Shown piece after piece: positions 23,500-32,491 of a DNA stretch of 64,000 nt. Made by a program: the position numbers and the translations under genes. This DNA is from a gamma proteobacterium NOR5-3 (lineage in GTDB: Bacteria > Pseudomonadota > Gammaproteobacteria > Pseudomonadales > Halieaceae), in assembly GCA_000158155.1 (NCBI GenBank), contig DS999407.1, positions 443,087 to 507,086 of the forward strand. Reading direction: 5' to 3'. Numbering within the stretch: position 1 is the stretch's first letter; each line of letters begins with the position of its first letter. Under the pieces are notes generated by a model, which saw only the letters and a list, made by a program, of their open reading frames with translations, was not told the origin of the DNA and searched no databases.

Positions 23500-24912
23500 T
23501 TACATGGGTGGCATCAATACGGCATCAATAGCGTGAATGATGCCATTGGATGCTTCCACATCCGCAATGATTACCTGGCTGTCGTTGATGAACAGGTTCC
23601 CGTCGGTGACTGTCACAGTGACACTATCACCATTCGCCATCTCAACATCGGAGCCGTTAAGCGTGAGCGCTGTCTCGGCGGGCACCGCCTGATCAGCAAT
23701 CACGTGATACAGCAAGATGTTGCTCAGGGTCTCGGTATCTTCCAGCAAGCTGTTGATAGTGTCCTCGCCCAACAGTGCAAAGGCGTCATCCGTAGGTGCA
23801 AAGACCGTGAACGTCGCAGCCTCGTCCGCAAGGGTCGCATCAAGGCCCGTTGCTTGCAGCGCCGCTACCAGCGTAGTGAAACTACCGTTTGCTACCGCAA
23901 CATCAACAATGGTGCCGACCTCATCAGCAGGCGGAGTCAACACCATGTCGATGGCGTGAATCACTCCATTGGTCGCTGGTACATCGGCGATCACAACCTG
24001 TGAGTTATTGATAAAGAGCGCTCCATCACGAATATCGATAGTGACACTGTCGCCATTGGCCATCTCAACCATCTCACCGAACAACGAAGTCGCAGTAACA
24101 GAATCAACGGCTGCCCCGCTGATCACGTGATAGAGCAGTACGTCGGTAAGTGCGTCTAGATCCGCCAGCAGAGCGGCAATAGCCTCTTCACCCAGCATTG
24201 CAAAGGCAGCATCGGTCGGAGCAAACACCGTAAAAGTCGAGTCGGGATCGGCAAGCGTTGTATCGAGACCCGCTGCCTGCACAGCCGCTACCAAAGTAGT
24301 AAAGTCCCCCGCGGCTACGGCCACCTCGACGATGTTTCCGGCAGGCTCAGCGTCCGCGGGTGGCGTCAGAACGGCATCAATAGCATGGATGATTCCGTTG
24401 GATGCTTCCACGTCGGTGACAATCACCTCGGCGCCATTGATGAACAGCGCACCGTCCCGGATGGTCAGCGCAGCGATGTCCCCATTGGCCATCTCGATGG
24501 TAGTTCCCGCTAAGGACAGGGCAGTCTCTGCATCCACCGCCTGACCCGACAGCACGTGATACAACAAAATGTCCGACAGCGTATCGGTGTCACCCAGCAG
24601 TCCGTCGATAGTGTCCTGACCCAAGGCTTCAAACGCTGCGTCAGTGGGTGCAAACACCGTAAACGTTGCCGCCTCATCAGACAGTGTCTGATCGAGGCCG
24701 GTAGCCTCGAGAGCCGCAACCAATGTGGTGAAATCTCCTGCCTCTACCGCAACTTCAACGATCGTCCCCGGCCCCTGGGGCTCTGGAGGCAACTCGGGTA
24801 CTGGCGGGGTATTTAAGTTGTTGCTGTCGTTACATGCGGCAAGCAAGACGACGGAGAACAAAATCCCGGCTACGCGGAGCACCGCGCGGCGAGACGCAAA
24901 AGAGAAAGGCAT
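23500..24912 (-). CDS. Lipoprotein with three fasciclin (FAS1) domains
   Basis: A 470-residue surface or periplasmic adhesion-type protein. The signal sequence ends in LLAAC (lipobox, Cys about 27) and a proline-rich linker (PPVPELPPEPQGPG) follows. Three tandem FAS1 domains (about 48-190, 192-330, 334-470) each open with GxFTTLVAALxATGLDxTL-like text, contain FTVFAPTDAAF and LLYHV, and close with NGIIHAIDxVLxPP. The domains are similar enough that the DNA shows three repeats of about 420 bases. FAS1 modules mediate cell or matrix contacts, and bacterial ones are often secreted. The gene is monocistronic, with GGAG before the ATG. Confidence 0.94.
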   Translation of the reverse strand: MPFSFASRRAVLRVAGILFSVVLLAACNDSNNLNTPPVPELPPEPQGPGTIVEVAVEAGDFTTLVAALEATGLDQTLSDEAATFTVFAPTDAAFEALGQDTIDGLLGDTDTLSDILLYHVLSGQAVDAETALSLAGTTIEMANGDIAALTIRDGALFINGAEVIVTDVEASNGIIHAIDAVLTPPADAEPAGNIVEVAVAAGDFTTLVAAVQAAGLDTTLADPDSTFTVFAPTDAAFAMLGEEAIAALLADLDALTDVLLYHVISGAAVDSVTATSLFGEMVEMANGDSVTIDIRDGALFINNSQVVIADVPATNGVIHAIDMVLTPPADEVGTIVDVAVANGSFTTLVAALQATGLDATLADEAATFTVFAPTDDAFALLGEDTINSLLEDTETLSNILLYHVIADQAVPAETALTLNGSDVEMANGDSVTVTVTDGNLFINDSQVIIADVEASNGIIHAIDAVLMPPM

Positions 24913-25109
24913 GATTGCTAGCTCCAGTTGTTATGAAGGGATAACTGGGTAGCTATTACGGGCAGAGCTTAAGAACTGGTTCTCTGGAAAACAATGCAGT
25001 GAAGAGCAAATCTGGACAAAATTTTGGCACAGAAACTAGAAACCGGCACTCACCGTGGATGCCTGCACAGGGTTCCGGTTCGTAAAAGCCACTGCTAGCA
25101 TCGGGGGAC

Positions 25110-26012
25110 TTACAGCGATTCTCCAGACTCATGGGCAGCAAGCCACTCCAATAGCAATGCGTTCACCAACGCCGGCTGCTCCCGGTGAGGAAAGTGCCCC
25201 GCATCGGCTACGGTCACAACCTTGAGCCCCTCGGGAAAGTCTTCCTCTCTCATCATGCTCGTGAAGACATCGGCGGCAATACAGCCTTCGTCGGCTCCCG
25301 TTATTCCAAGAGTCGGCACGTTGACGGACCAGGGGGCTTGCTCCCGGGAAGAACCACCCAGAGGAAGCGAGTGCAGACCAATCGCCGCCCGGTAGTAGGC
25401 CAACGCACTCTCTACGACCTGCGGTCTGGAGAAAGCTTCCATCACCTGAGCAAACTGCTGCTCGGAAAACGCCCAGCCCGGACTCCAGTCTCGCCATAGG
25501 CGACGTAAAAAAGAGAAGTTATTGCGCCGCACGACATAATCGGCGATACGCGGTAGCTGAAAAAACAGCATGTACCAGGACAGTCGCAGTTGTTTCGGAT
25601 AGTAATGAATCTCGCTCAGAAAACGCCCGGCGTGCGGAACCGCGAGCACAGAAAGACTTTTGATTTGATTCGGTACAGCCATGGCTACCCCGTAAGCGAT
25701 AGAGGCGCCCCAGTCGTGGCCTATGAGATGCACGGGACCGCCGCCGAGTTGCTCTATCCACGCCACCACATCACTGACCAATGATGGCGATGAATAATCA
25801 CCATCCGGGGGCTGGGACTGAGGTTCATAGCCGCGAAGGGCTACGGCTATGGCGCGATAACCATGGTCTGCGAGAAACGCTAACTGCGCATCCCAGGATC
25901 GCAGGGTATCGGGAAAGCCATGCAGCAGAATAACGATAGGGCCATCGCCGCACTCCATGGCACTAAAACGCAGCGACCCATGGGACAAGGTTAGTGATTT
26001 TTGATTAGTCAC
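25110..26012 (-). CDS. Alpha/beta hydrolase, epoxide-hydrolase-like
   Basis: A 300-residue alpha/beta hydrolase without signal peptide. Motifs: LLHGFPDTLRSWD (oxyanion hole HGFP, about 30-42), GHDWGASIAYG with Asp as nucleophile (about 99), GADEGC (acid region, about 242) and DAGHFPHREQP (catalytic His, about 272). An Asp nucleophile together with HGFP fits epoxide hydrolases or dehalogenases rather than esterases. The start is GTG (complement of 26010-26012) with GGAG four bases upstream. The next gene upstream on the same strand is a methyltransferase-like lipoprotein, 66 bases away. The substrate is unknown. Confidence 0.9.
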   Translation of the reverse strand: MTNQKSLTLSHGSLRFSAMECGDGPIVILLHGFPDTLRSWDAQLAFLADHGYRAIAVALRGYEPQSQPPDGDYSSPSLVSDVVAWIEQLGGGPVHLIGHDWGASIAYGVAMAVPNQIKSLSVLAVPHAGRFLSEIHYYPKQLRLSWYMLFFQLPRIADYVVRRNNFSFLRRLWRDWSPGWAFSEQQFAQVMEAFSRPQVVESALAYYRAAIGLHSLPLGGSSREQAPWSVNVPTLGITGADEGCIAADVFTSMMREEDFPEGLKVVTVADAGHFPHREQPALVNALLLEWLAAHESGESL

Positions 26013-26078
26013 AAATCTCCGGCTCTTTTTAATGATTCACGGAAGTAACTGAAGGTCGCGGTTCCATTAACCTCTGGC

Positions 26079-26978
26079 TCAGAGGGCCGCGGGCTTTCGA
26101 AAACGCAGGGTCATCCGGCTGGACTCACCAATCTTCGCATAACGCGCAGCAAGCACCGGGTCATCCACCGGCTCTAGGGTAGGCGCAAGTCGCCAGACAT
26201 ATTCGGCTTCTGTGGGCACATCCAAAGCGTTTTCGTTGATGTCGGACTCGCCAGAAAACTCAAATCCCCCGGCTTCAAATGCCGCAATCACCTGACTCTT
26301 TTTAAGATATCCATTGTCACCATTCGCCCATTCATCGCTATGAGCTTCGGGACCCATATGCTGAACTACTCCGACCAAGCCACCGGGCTTCAGTATTCGG
26401 TAGCTGTCGTTAATGGCGACGCTAAGATAACCACTGTGAGACTCAAACGCCGCGAGATTATGCAAGGCGCGAATAAACAGCACCCGGTCTGCGCTCTCCT
26501 CAAACTCCTTGGGCAATGATCCGAAGTTGAAGGCCGCAGCCGGTGCACCTCCCTCCTGCCACGCCGCCACCTCTTGGGGCCATCGCTGGGTCCACAATGC
26601 TTTTTTTGCAAGCTCGTCTTCGCTGTAGAACTCAAACAAGGGATACATGTCCAGGGCGTAGTCCGCACCGATGAGGCGTCCTTGGTCTCCCAGATACTGA
26701 TGCAATATCCGGCTGTACCACCCCCCTTCCGGCAAAGCCTCTACCACAGTCATTCCCGGCTCTACAGAAAAGAACCTCAAAGTCTCGTCGGGATGCCTTG
26801 CATCATACCGAGCCCTCACGTCATCAGGCTGTTGCGCGAGCACCGCTGCAAGTCCATCAACGATTTCAGTGGTCTCGGCCTTCATTTCACTATCCGGTTC
26901 ACTGCAGCCCGCGAGGGCCAACGCTGACCCCAGAAAAACAATCCAGCCCATAGATTTTGCCAACGCTCTTATATCCAT
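26079..26978 (-). CDS. Methyltransferase-fold lipoprotein (COG4798-like)
   Basis: A 299-residue protein. The start at ATG 26978 has GGGAG upstream and precedes a signal sequence with lipobox LALAGC (Cys about 25). The mature part looks like a class I methyltransferase: a motif I-like VVEALPEGGWYSRIL (about 78-92), an acidic strand GRLIGADYALD, and the late LKPGGLVGVVQH (about 196-207). COG4798 predicted methyltransferases often carry export signals. S-adenosylmethionine is cytoplasmic, so an exported enzyme is puzzling and the protein may have lost or changed its reaction. It lies upstream of the alpha/beta hydrolase on the same strand and diverges from the molybdopterin enzyme. Confidence 0.85.
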   Translation of the reverse strand: MDIRALAKSMGWIVFLGSALALAGCSEPDSEMKAETTEIVDGLAAVLAQQPDDVRARYDARHPDETLRFFSVEPGMTVVEALPEGGWYSRILHQYLGDQGRLIGADYALDMYPLFEFYSEDELAKKALWTQRWPQEVAAWQEGGAPAAAFNFGSLPKEFEESADRVLFIRALHNLAAFESHSGYLSVAINDSYRILKPGGLVGVVQHMGPEAHSDEWANGDNGYLKKSQVIAAFEAGGFEFSGESDINENALDVPTEAEYVWRLAPTLEPVDDPVLAARYAKIGESSRMTLRFRKPAAL

Positions 26979-27170
26979 ACCAAGCTCCCAAGATTCAACG
27001 TTCAATCACTGCGTTTTAACACAGAAACGTTTTTGCCGGATTACGCGCCGACAGGCCGAAAACCAATACCACGAAAACAACCGTAATCCCAAGGTCTGCG
27101 CTATGCTTGCAGGAAACACTGGCAAGCTAAAGCCGACAGCACAGCAATCAGTCCTCGCCAAGGAGTTCTT

Positions 27171-29222
27171 ATGCCCCCCAGTCATACAGACACACTGCTC
27201 GACGCGAGTGCCCCGGTAGAGAAACGTCAAACGGTGTGCCCGTTAGACTGCGCCGACACCTGTAGTCTTGAGGTGACTGTGCAAGGAGACAGGCTTGCTG
27301 CAGTGCGCGGAGGGAAGGCAAACCCCTTCACCCGCGGCAAACTCTGCGCAAAGGTGGTGAACTCCTTTCCGGCGCAGGTGCACGGCGAGCTCCGAATCAA
27401 GACCCCGCTACTAAGACAAGCCAGTATAAGTGGGAGTAACTTTCAGCCCATCACCTGGGAGCAGGCGCTAGATCTGATCTATGAGCGTTTCTCCGGGATT
27501 CAGGAACGCTGGGGAAGCGAAGCCATTGCGCCGCTAAGCTACGGCGGGCCCATGGGGATTCTCGCAGGGGGCAGTATGGACCGGCGCTTCTTTCATCGCC
27601 TGGGGGCAACACTAGTGGACTCCTCTACACTCTGCGCGGGCACCTCAGGCGCAGCCTGGGACACAGTCTTTGGCGACGCCGGCGGGATCGATCTTGAAGA
27701 AATTGCCGACTCGAAGCTTATTCTGGTGTGGGGCAATAACGTCACCACCTGTAACTTGCATCTCACAACCATTATTCGCGATGCCTGCAAGCGAGGGTCC
27801 AAGTTAGTGGTTATCGACCCCAAGCGTACGCGCATTGCCCGGGACGCCGATCTTCATATCCCACTACTGCCCGGCTCCGATGTCGTGCTCGCCTATGCGG
27901 TGACCGCACTGCTGGATGCCAGCGGCGACCTTGATGAAGACTTTATGGATGCACATACCCACGGTGCCAAAGCGTTTCGGGATGCCGCCCGGGACTTTGA
28001 TCTGGCGCGAGCATCCGATCTTTGCGGGATTGATCCAGCACTGATCCAAAGTCTTGCGGACATGTTCCGCAGTCATCGCCCTGCTGCTATGAGTATCGGC
28101 GTGGCACCAGAACGGAATCGCAACGGCAGTGCGGGGCTTCGCGCGGCATTCTCGCTCATGGCGGTAACCGGCAACATAGGACCGCGCGGGGCTGGAGTCT
28201 GCGATGTTTCACGATTCTTTCCCGTTGACGGAGAGCGTTTGTCGCGTCCTGATCTTGCGCCACCCGGTCTCCGCAAGATCAATGTGCTGGACATTCCGCG
28301 CTACGTGCTCGAACCCGGCGAAGAAACACCGATCCGAGGTTTGTTCATCTACAACCACAACCCGGTGGCGGTGCATCCCGAACAGCAGCGCATGCGCGAG
28401 GCTCTCTTGTCTGACGATGTGTTCGTGGTAGGCAGTGACGTAAGCATGACCGACTCCATGGCCTGCGCCGACCTGGTCCTTCCGGCGCCCTCGCATTTTG
28501 AATATGGCGATGTTTACAAAGCCTACGGCCATCGCTATCTCCAGCGATCCCGGGCAGTGGTACCGGCTCAGGGCGAAGCGCTGAGCAATATGGAATTGTT
28601 TAGACGTCTCGCGGCACGCTTTGGGTTTGTTGAGTCCGCATTTAGCGATTCCGATGATGCAATGATTGGTCAGGCCTTTGCCTCAGCAAATGAGGAGATA
28701 CCCATAAAGGCCGATGGCAAGGCTCTGGACATGACGCCCTATGCAGAACCGGGCATGTTGCGCGGTGGAGCGTTCACAACCCCCAGCGGCCGTATCGAGC
28801 TATTTAGCGAGACTATGCACGCCCATTGCGGGCAAGGCACGCCACAGTATCTGGAGCTACCGGAGAAACACAGCTTCGTACTGGTCACCCCGGCATCCGA
28901 GCAGCGTGTGAATTCAACGTTTGGCGGACTCAAGGACCAGCAGCGTGATCTGGTCTGCGAGATTCATAGTGCAGATGCTACTGCCCATGGCGTGAAAGAT
29001 GGCGCACTCATCGAGCTGTATAACGAGCGCGCCACAGTAAAGCTCCCCGCATGCGTCACTGACGACGTTCGCCCCGGAACGCTCTTTGTCCCAAAAGGAG
29101 CCTGGATTGCCGACTCGCCAACGGGTGTCACCGTCAACGCGCTCCTGCCGGGTCATCAGGAGTCCGCCATAGGCGGCGCCTGCTACTACGACTGTGGTGT
29201 AGACATACGGCTGGCAAAATAG
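27171..29222 (+). CDS. Molybdopterin oxidoreductase (DMSO reductase family)
   Basis: A 683-residue molybdenum enzyme without Tat leader, so presumably cytoplasmic. The N-terminal 4Fe-4S site is CPLDCADTC with KLCAKV about 30 residues later. The Mo-bis-MGD core follows: SYGGPMG, GSMDRRFFHRLG, VWGNNVTTCN (about 186), VIDPKRTRIARDAD, and the C-terminal cofactor-closing domain starts near 565 (VLVTPASEQRVNSTFGG). AAGGAG precedes the ATG. No partner iron-sulfur or membrane subunit is adjacent, so it probably reduces or oxidises a soluble substrate and exchanges electrons with a cytoplasmic carrier. It is the first gene of the catabolic island; the following flavoprotein operon is 105 bases downstream. 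Confidence 0.9.
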   Translation: MPPSHTDTLLDASAPVEKRQTVCPLDCADTCSLEVTVQGDRLAAVRGGKANPFTRGKLCAKVVNSFPAQVHGELRIKTPLLRQASISGSNFQPITWEQALDLIYERFSGIQERWGSEAIAPLSYGGPMGILAGGSMDRRFFHRLGATLVDSSTLCAGTSGAAWDTVFGDAGGIDLEEIADSKLILVWGNNVTTCNLHLTTIIRDACKRGSKLVVIDPKRTRIARDADLHIPLLPGSDVVLAYAVTALLDASGDLDEDFMDAHTHGAKAFRDAARDFDLARASDLCGIDPALIQSLADMFRSHRPAAMSIGVAPERNRNGSAGLRAAFSLMAVTGNIGPRGAGVCDVSRFFPVDGERLSRPDLAPPGLRKINVLDIPRYVLEPGEETPIRGLFIYNHNPVAVHPEQQRMREALLSDDVFVVGSDVSMTDSMACADLVLPAPSHFEYGDVYKAYGHRYLQRSRAVVPAQGEALSNMELFRRLAARFGFVESAFSDSDDAMIGQAFASANEEIPIKADGKALDMTPYAEPGMLRGGAFTTPSGRIELFSETMHAHCGQGTPQYLELPEKHSFVLVTPASEQRVNSTFGGLKDQQRDLVCEIHSADATAHGVKDGALIELYNERATVKLPACVTDDVRPGTLFVPKGAWIADSPTGVTVNALLPGHQESAIGGACYYDCGVDIRLAK

Positions 29223-29239
29223 CCTCGCCGCTCTCTTGT

Positions 29240-29247
29240 CGTATAGG
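29240..29247 (+). promoter_or_regulatory. CGTATAGG motif, copy 1
   Basis: The octamer occurs in the gap before the flavoprotein operon, 81 bases upstream of its start. A perfect 6-1-6 palindrome GGTGGAGTCCACC follows at 29251-29263. The same octamer or its complement is found in three other gaps of this island. Confidence 0.35.
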
Positions 29248-29327
29248 CGCGGTGGAGTCCACCGGGGTGGCACCGTAGAGTTTGCCGATCATTACCCCGG
29301 TCTGATTTGGAGTTTTAGGACACCGCT

Positions 29328-30872
29328 TTGAGCACTTACGACACAATTGTTATCGGCGCCGGCCACAACGGTTTAATTTGCGCGACGCTTCTGGCAAAAG
29401 CCGGACAGCGGGTGCTCGTGCTGGAAGCCAGTGACAGCCAGGGTGGTTTGGCGGCGAGTCGCGAGTTTCACCCGGGATTTCATGCTTCGGTCGCCCAAAG
29501 CTTTTATGCACTGCCTGCAAACCTCATCAAGGATCTGGACCTGGCGAAACATGGCTTTGAGTTAGCCGACAGCTGCCTGCACACCATCGCCCTGTCGCCG
29601 GACGAAGCGCCGATCATCATTGGTGACGAAAGCGTGTCTGGGGTCAGTGCAGACGATGCATCCGCCTACCAGACCTATCGACGCCAACTTAAAACCTTCA
29701 GCGCCGCATTGGCTCCCTTCTGGGAGAAAACAATGCCCGGCATTGGCGGCAATAGCCTCAAAGAACTCCTGACCTTTGCCCACATGGGCCTCAAGCTGCG
29801 TATGCTGGGTAAAGACGACATGCTGGAGTTTTTGCGGGTAGCGTCACTGCCCATGCGTGATCTGGTGGATGAGCATTTTAAAAGCGAAGCACTCAAGGCC
29901 GCACTTTGCTGGGATGGCATCGTGGGATCCAAGCTGGCGCCGCGATCGCCCAACCAGGCTGTGCTTACGCTGCTCAATCGTATGGCGGGCGCCCATGCGG
30001 GACAACATAGTCTTCCGGCAGGCGGCGTTGCCGCCTTTGTTTCAGCGCTTGGTGCAGCGGCGCAAGCCGCTGGTGTGGAAATTCGTCTGGGCACCGCCGT
30101 CAAACAGGTGCTTATCGAGGGCGATGAGGATGGGCAACGCTGTCGCGGTGTGGTGCTGACCAGTGGCGAGACGGTGAACGCCGCCAAAGTGGTCTCCAGT
30201 GCGGACCCCAAAACCACCTTTTTAAAGTTGGTAGGCACGCCTTACCTGGAAATCGAATTCAGCAACCGCATCCGACGCCTGCGCTGCGACGGTTTTGTGG
30301 CCAAACTGCATCTTGCTCTTAAAGGTCGTCCGCAATTTACCGGCGTCAGCACCCCCGATGGACGCATCATCCTTGCGCCGAGCATGGATGCCATCGAGTT
30401 TGCCTTTGACGATGCAAAGTACGGCGACAGTTCGGAGCATCCCGTGATGGAGATACTGATTCCCAGCCTGCATCAGCCTGATCTAGCCCCTGCAGGACAG
30501 CATGTCCTATCGGCACAGGTCATGTACGTGCCGGCCCATCCAGAGGGTGGCTGGACCGAAGAGCGTCGACAGGCGCTACGGGAAAAGCTCATGGCCGTTC
30601 TTGAGCGTTATGCACCAGGCATCGGCGAGCTGACGCTGGGCATGGAACTTCTCACCCCTGCCGATCTGGAAACGCAGTATCACGTCAGCGGCGGACACTG
30701 GCATCACGCGGAGCCTGCTATTGATCAACTGCTGATGATGCGCCCTACCTACGAGGCCGCCCAATATCGAACACCCATAGAGGGACTGTACCTTTGCGGC
30801 GCCGGCGCGCACCCCGGCGGTGACCTTAGCGGCAACCCTGGGCGGAATGCTGCCCGGGAGATTCTGGCATGA
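29328..30872 (+). CDS. Phytoene-desaturase-like FAD oxidoreductase (COG1233), paralog 1
   Basis: A 514-residue flavoprotein of the CrtI/PYROXD2 superfamily. The start is TTG with AGGA eight bases upstream; the dinucleotide fold begins at once (VIGAGHNGLICATLLAKAG, then LEASDSQGGLAA). The C-terminal FAD motif is GLYLCGAGAHPGGDLSGNPG followed by RNAAREIL. It lacks the CrtD-style substrate region, so carotenoid desaturation is not implied; the family oxidises varied C-C or C-N bonds. It overlaps the next flavoprotein gene by four bases (ATGA), which abuts a GcvT-like gene, so the three act together. The likely product is an imine, aldehyde or unsaturated compound for its neighbours; the substrate is unknown. 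Confidence 0.9.
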   Translation: MSTYDTIVIGAGHNGLICATLLAKAGQRVLVLEASDSQGGLAASREFHPGFHASVAQSFYALPANLIKDLDLAKHGFELADSCLHTIALSPDEAPIIIGDESVSGVSADDASAYQTYRRQLKTFSAALAPFWEKTMPGIGGNSLKELLTFAHMGLKLRMLGKDDMLEFLRVASLPMRDLVDEHFKSEALKAALCWDGIVGSKLAPRSPNQAVLTLLNRMAGAHAGQHSLPAGGVAAFVSALGAAAQAAGVEIRLGTAVKQVLIEGDEDGQRCRGVVLTSGETVNAAKVVSSADPKTTFLKLVGTPYLEIEFSNRIRRLRCDGFVAKLHLALKGRPQFTGVSTPDGRIILAPSMDAIEFAFDDAKYGDSSEHPVMEILIPSLHQPDLAPAGQHVLSAQVMYVPAHPEGGWTEERRQALREKLMAVLERYAPGIGELTLGMELLTPADLETQYHVSGGHWHHAEPAIDQLLMMRPTYEAAQYRTPIEGLYLCGAGAHPGGDLSGNPGRNAAREILA

Positions 30873-32491
30873 AGCGCTACGACGCAATCATTATCGGCGC
30901 GGGACACAACGGCATCACCACGGGCGCTTATCTAGCCAAAGCGGGGCTGGATGTGCTGGTCGTGGAGAAGAACGACTACATTGGCGGCGCCGCGGTCACC
31001 CGGGAAATGCACGACGGCTGGTTTTATTCCAGTTGCTCCTATGTCTGCAGCATGATGCGCCAATCCATCCATCGTGATCTGGATCTTAGCCGTCACGGGC
31101 TTTTGCTGGTTCCCTACCTCGGCACGGTCAACTTTAGTGACGATGGGCGCCGCACGCTCATCGACTATAACGATGAAGAAGCGGCTTATCTGGAACTGCG
31201 CAAGCACTCCCCCCACGATGCCGACGCCATGTCGCGCTTTCAGGCAGATCTGGGTCGCTATGCACAACTGATTCGCAAGACGCTGCTACGCACACCGCCG
31301 GATCCCAGTTCCTTCAAGCCCCGGGACATCATGGAAATGCTCTGGCTGGCCAAGGAATTCTGGAGCCTTGGCGAGCGTGAACTGTACGAATACATCCGTT
31401 TTTTCACCATGAGTGCCGCGGACTTCCTCGAAGACTATTTCGAGAACGATTTGATAAAGGCGGCCATGGCCAGCCCCGGTATTATCGGCACGGCACTGGG
31501 TGTTTACTCACCGGGGTCGGCCTACATCCTGCTGCACCACGTGATGGGTGACGTTGACGGTAGTGTCGGTGCCTGGGGTCTTGCCCGAGGCGGTATGGGC
31601 GCCATCTCCCATGCCCTCGCCGGCGCACTGAAAGAGCACGGCGGAGAAATCCGAACCCAGGCAGGCGTGGAACAAATCCTTGTTAAGGATGGAGCCACGG
31701 TGGGCGTTGTCCTGGAAAACGGTGAAGAGATTTACGCCAATATCGTTGTTTCCAATCTGGACGCCAAGCGCACCTTTACCAAGGTCATCGATAAAAACGA
31801 CCTGCCGCCGGGTATTTACGAACGCGCCAAAAACTTCAAGATTCGTGGCTCTTCTGGCAAGGTGAACATCGCGCTGTCAGGTATGCCGACCTTTAACAAC
31901 GTGCCGGACAACCGCTATATCAACCGCGGCGGCCAGGGTTTTACAGGCTCTTTGGAGACCATGGAGCGAGCCTATGACTGCTGGAAGCGCGGTCGCTGGT
32001 CCGAGGACCCGTTCATCGAGACGGTGATTCCCTCGGCCTGGGAGCCCACCGTTGCGCCTCCCGGGTGTCATTGGATGTCCTGCTTTGTGCAGTACTGTCC
32101 ACCGACTCTGGCCGACGGAGACTGGACACCCGAAAAGCGCGATGCCTTTGGCGCCACGGTGATCAACAAAATCGAACGCTATGCGCCGGGGTTCAAGGAC
32201 CTGGTGGTGCACGCGGAGATTCGCACACCGCATGAAATAGAGAATGAAATCGGCCTTACCGAAGGTAATATTTTTCAGGGTGAGCTCACCATCGATCAGC
32301 TTCTTTTCAATCGCCCCTTCCCCGGCTACGGCCAGTACCGCATGCCATTAAAGAACATGTACATGTGTGGATCGTCTACGCATCCCGGGGGTGGTGTGTC
32401 CTCTGCCTGTGGTGCCAATGCGGCGCGGGAAATACTCCGCGACCTCAAGCGACCCAACACCGTTCCCGAAGACGACTGTTACGACGAGTAA
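30869..32491 (+). CDS. Phytoene-desaturase-like FAD oxidoreductase (COG1233), paralog 2
   Basis: A 540-residue flavoprotein and paralog of its upstream neighbour, with which it overlaps by four bases. FAD fold: IIGAGHNGITTGAYLAKAG, then EKNDYIGGAAVTREMHDG. An aromatic/cysteine-rich stretch (FYSSCSYVCSMMRQS, about 51-65) near the presumed substrate side differs from the other paralogs. ARGGMGAISHALAGAL (about 244-259) is the shared central motif and MYMCGSSTHPGGGVSSACG the C-terminal motif. The pair may form a heteromer or carry out successive oxidations. The next start codon follows the stop immediately. Confidence 0.9.
   Translation: MKRYDAIIIGAGHNGITTGAYLAKAGLDVLVVEKNDYIGGAAVTREMHDGWFYSSCSYVCSMMRQSIHRDLDLSRHGLLLVPYLGTVNFSDDGRRTLIDYNDEEAAYLELRKHSPHDADAMSRFQADLGRYAQLIRKTLLRTPPDPSSFKPRDIMEMLWLAKEFWSLGERELYEYIRFFTMSAADFLEDYFENDLIKAAMASPGIIGTALGVYSPGSAYILLHHVMGDVDGSVGAWGLARGGMGAISHALAGALKEHGGEIRTQAGVEQILVKDGATVGVVLENGEEIYANIVVSNLDAKRTFTKVIDKNDLPPGIYERAKNFKIRGSSGKVNIALSGMPTFNNVPDNRYINRGGQGFTGSLETMERAYDCWKRGRWSEDPFIETVIPSAWEPTVAPPGCHWMSCFVQYCPPTLADGDWTPEKRDAFGATVINKIERYAPGFKDLVVHAEIRTPHEIENEIGLTEGNIFQGELTIDQLLFNRPFPGYGQYRMPLKNMYMCGSSTHPGGGVSSACGANAAREILRDLKRPNTVPEDDCYDE

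Noticed and set aside
23500-24912. Repeated DNA as a possible array (CRISPR-like)
   Set aside because: The repeats are about 420 bases long, in frame, and encode FAS1 domains.
29328-32491. Carotenoid desaturase genes (crtI or crtN)
   Set aside because: The two proteins share the FAD motifs but have the HPGG(D/G) C-terminal form and GcvT neighbours; unlike crtD nearby, they lack carotenoid desaturase-specific stretches.
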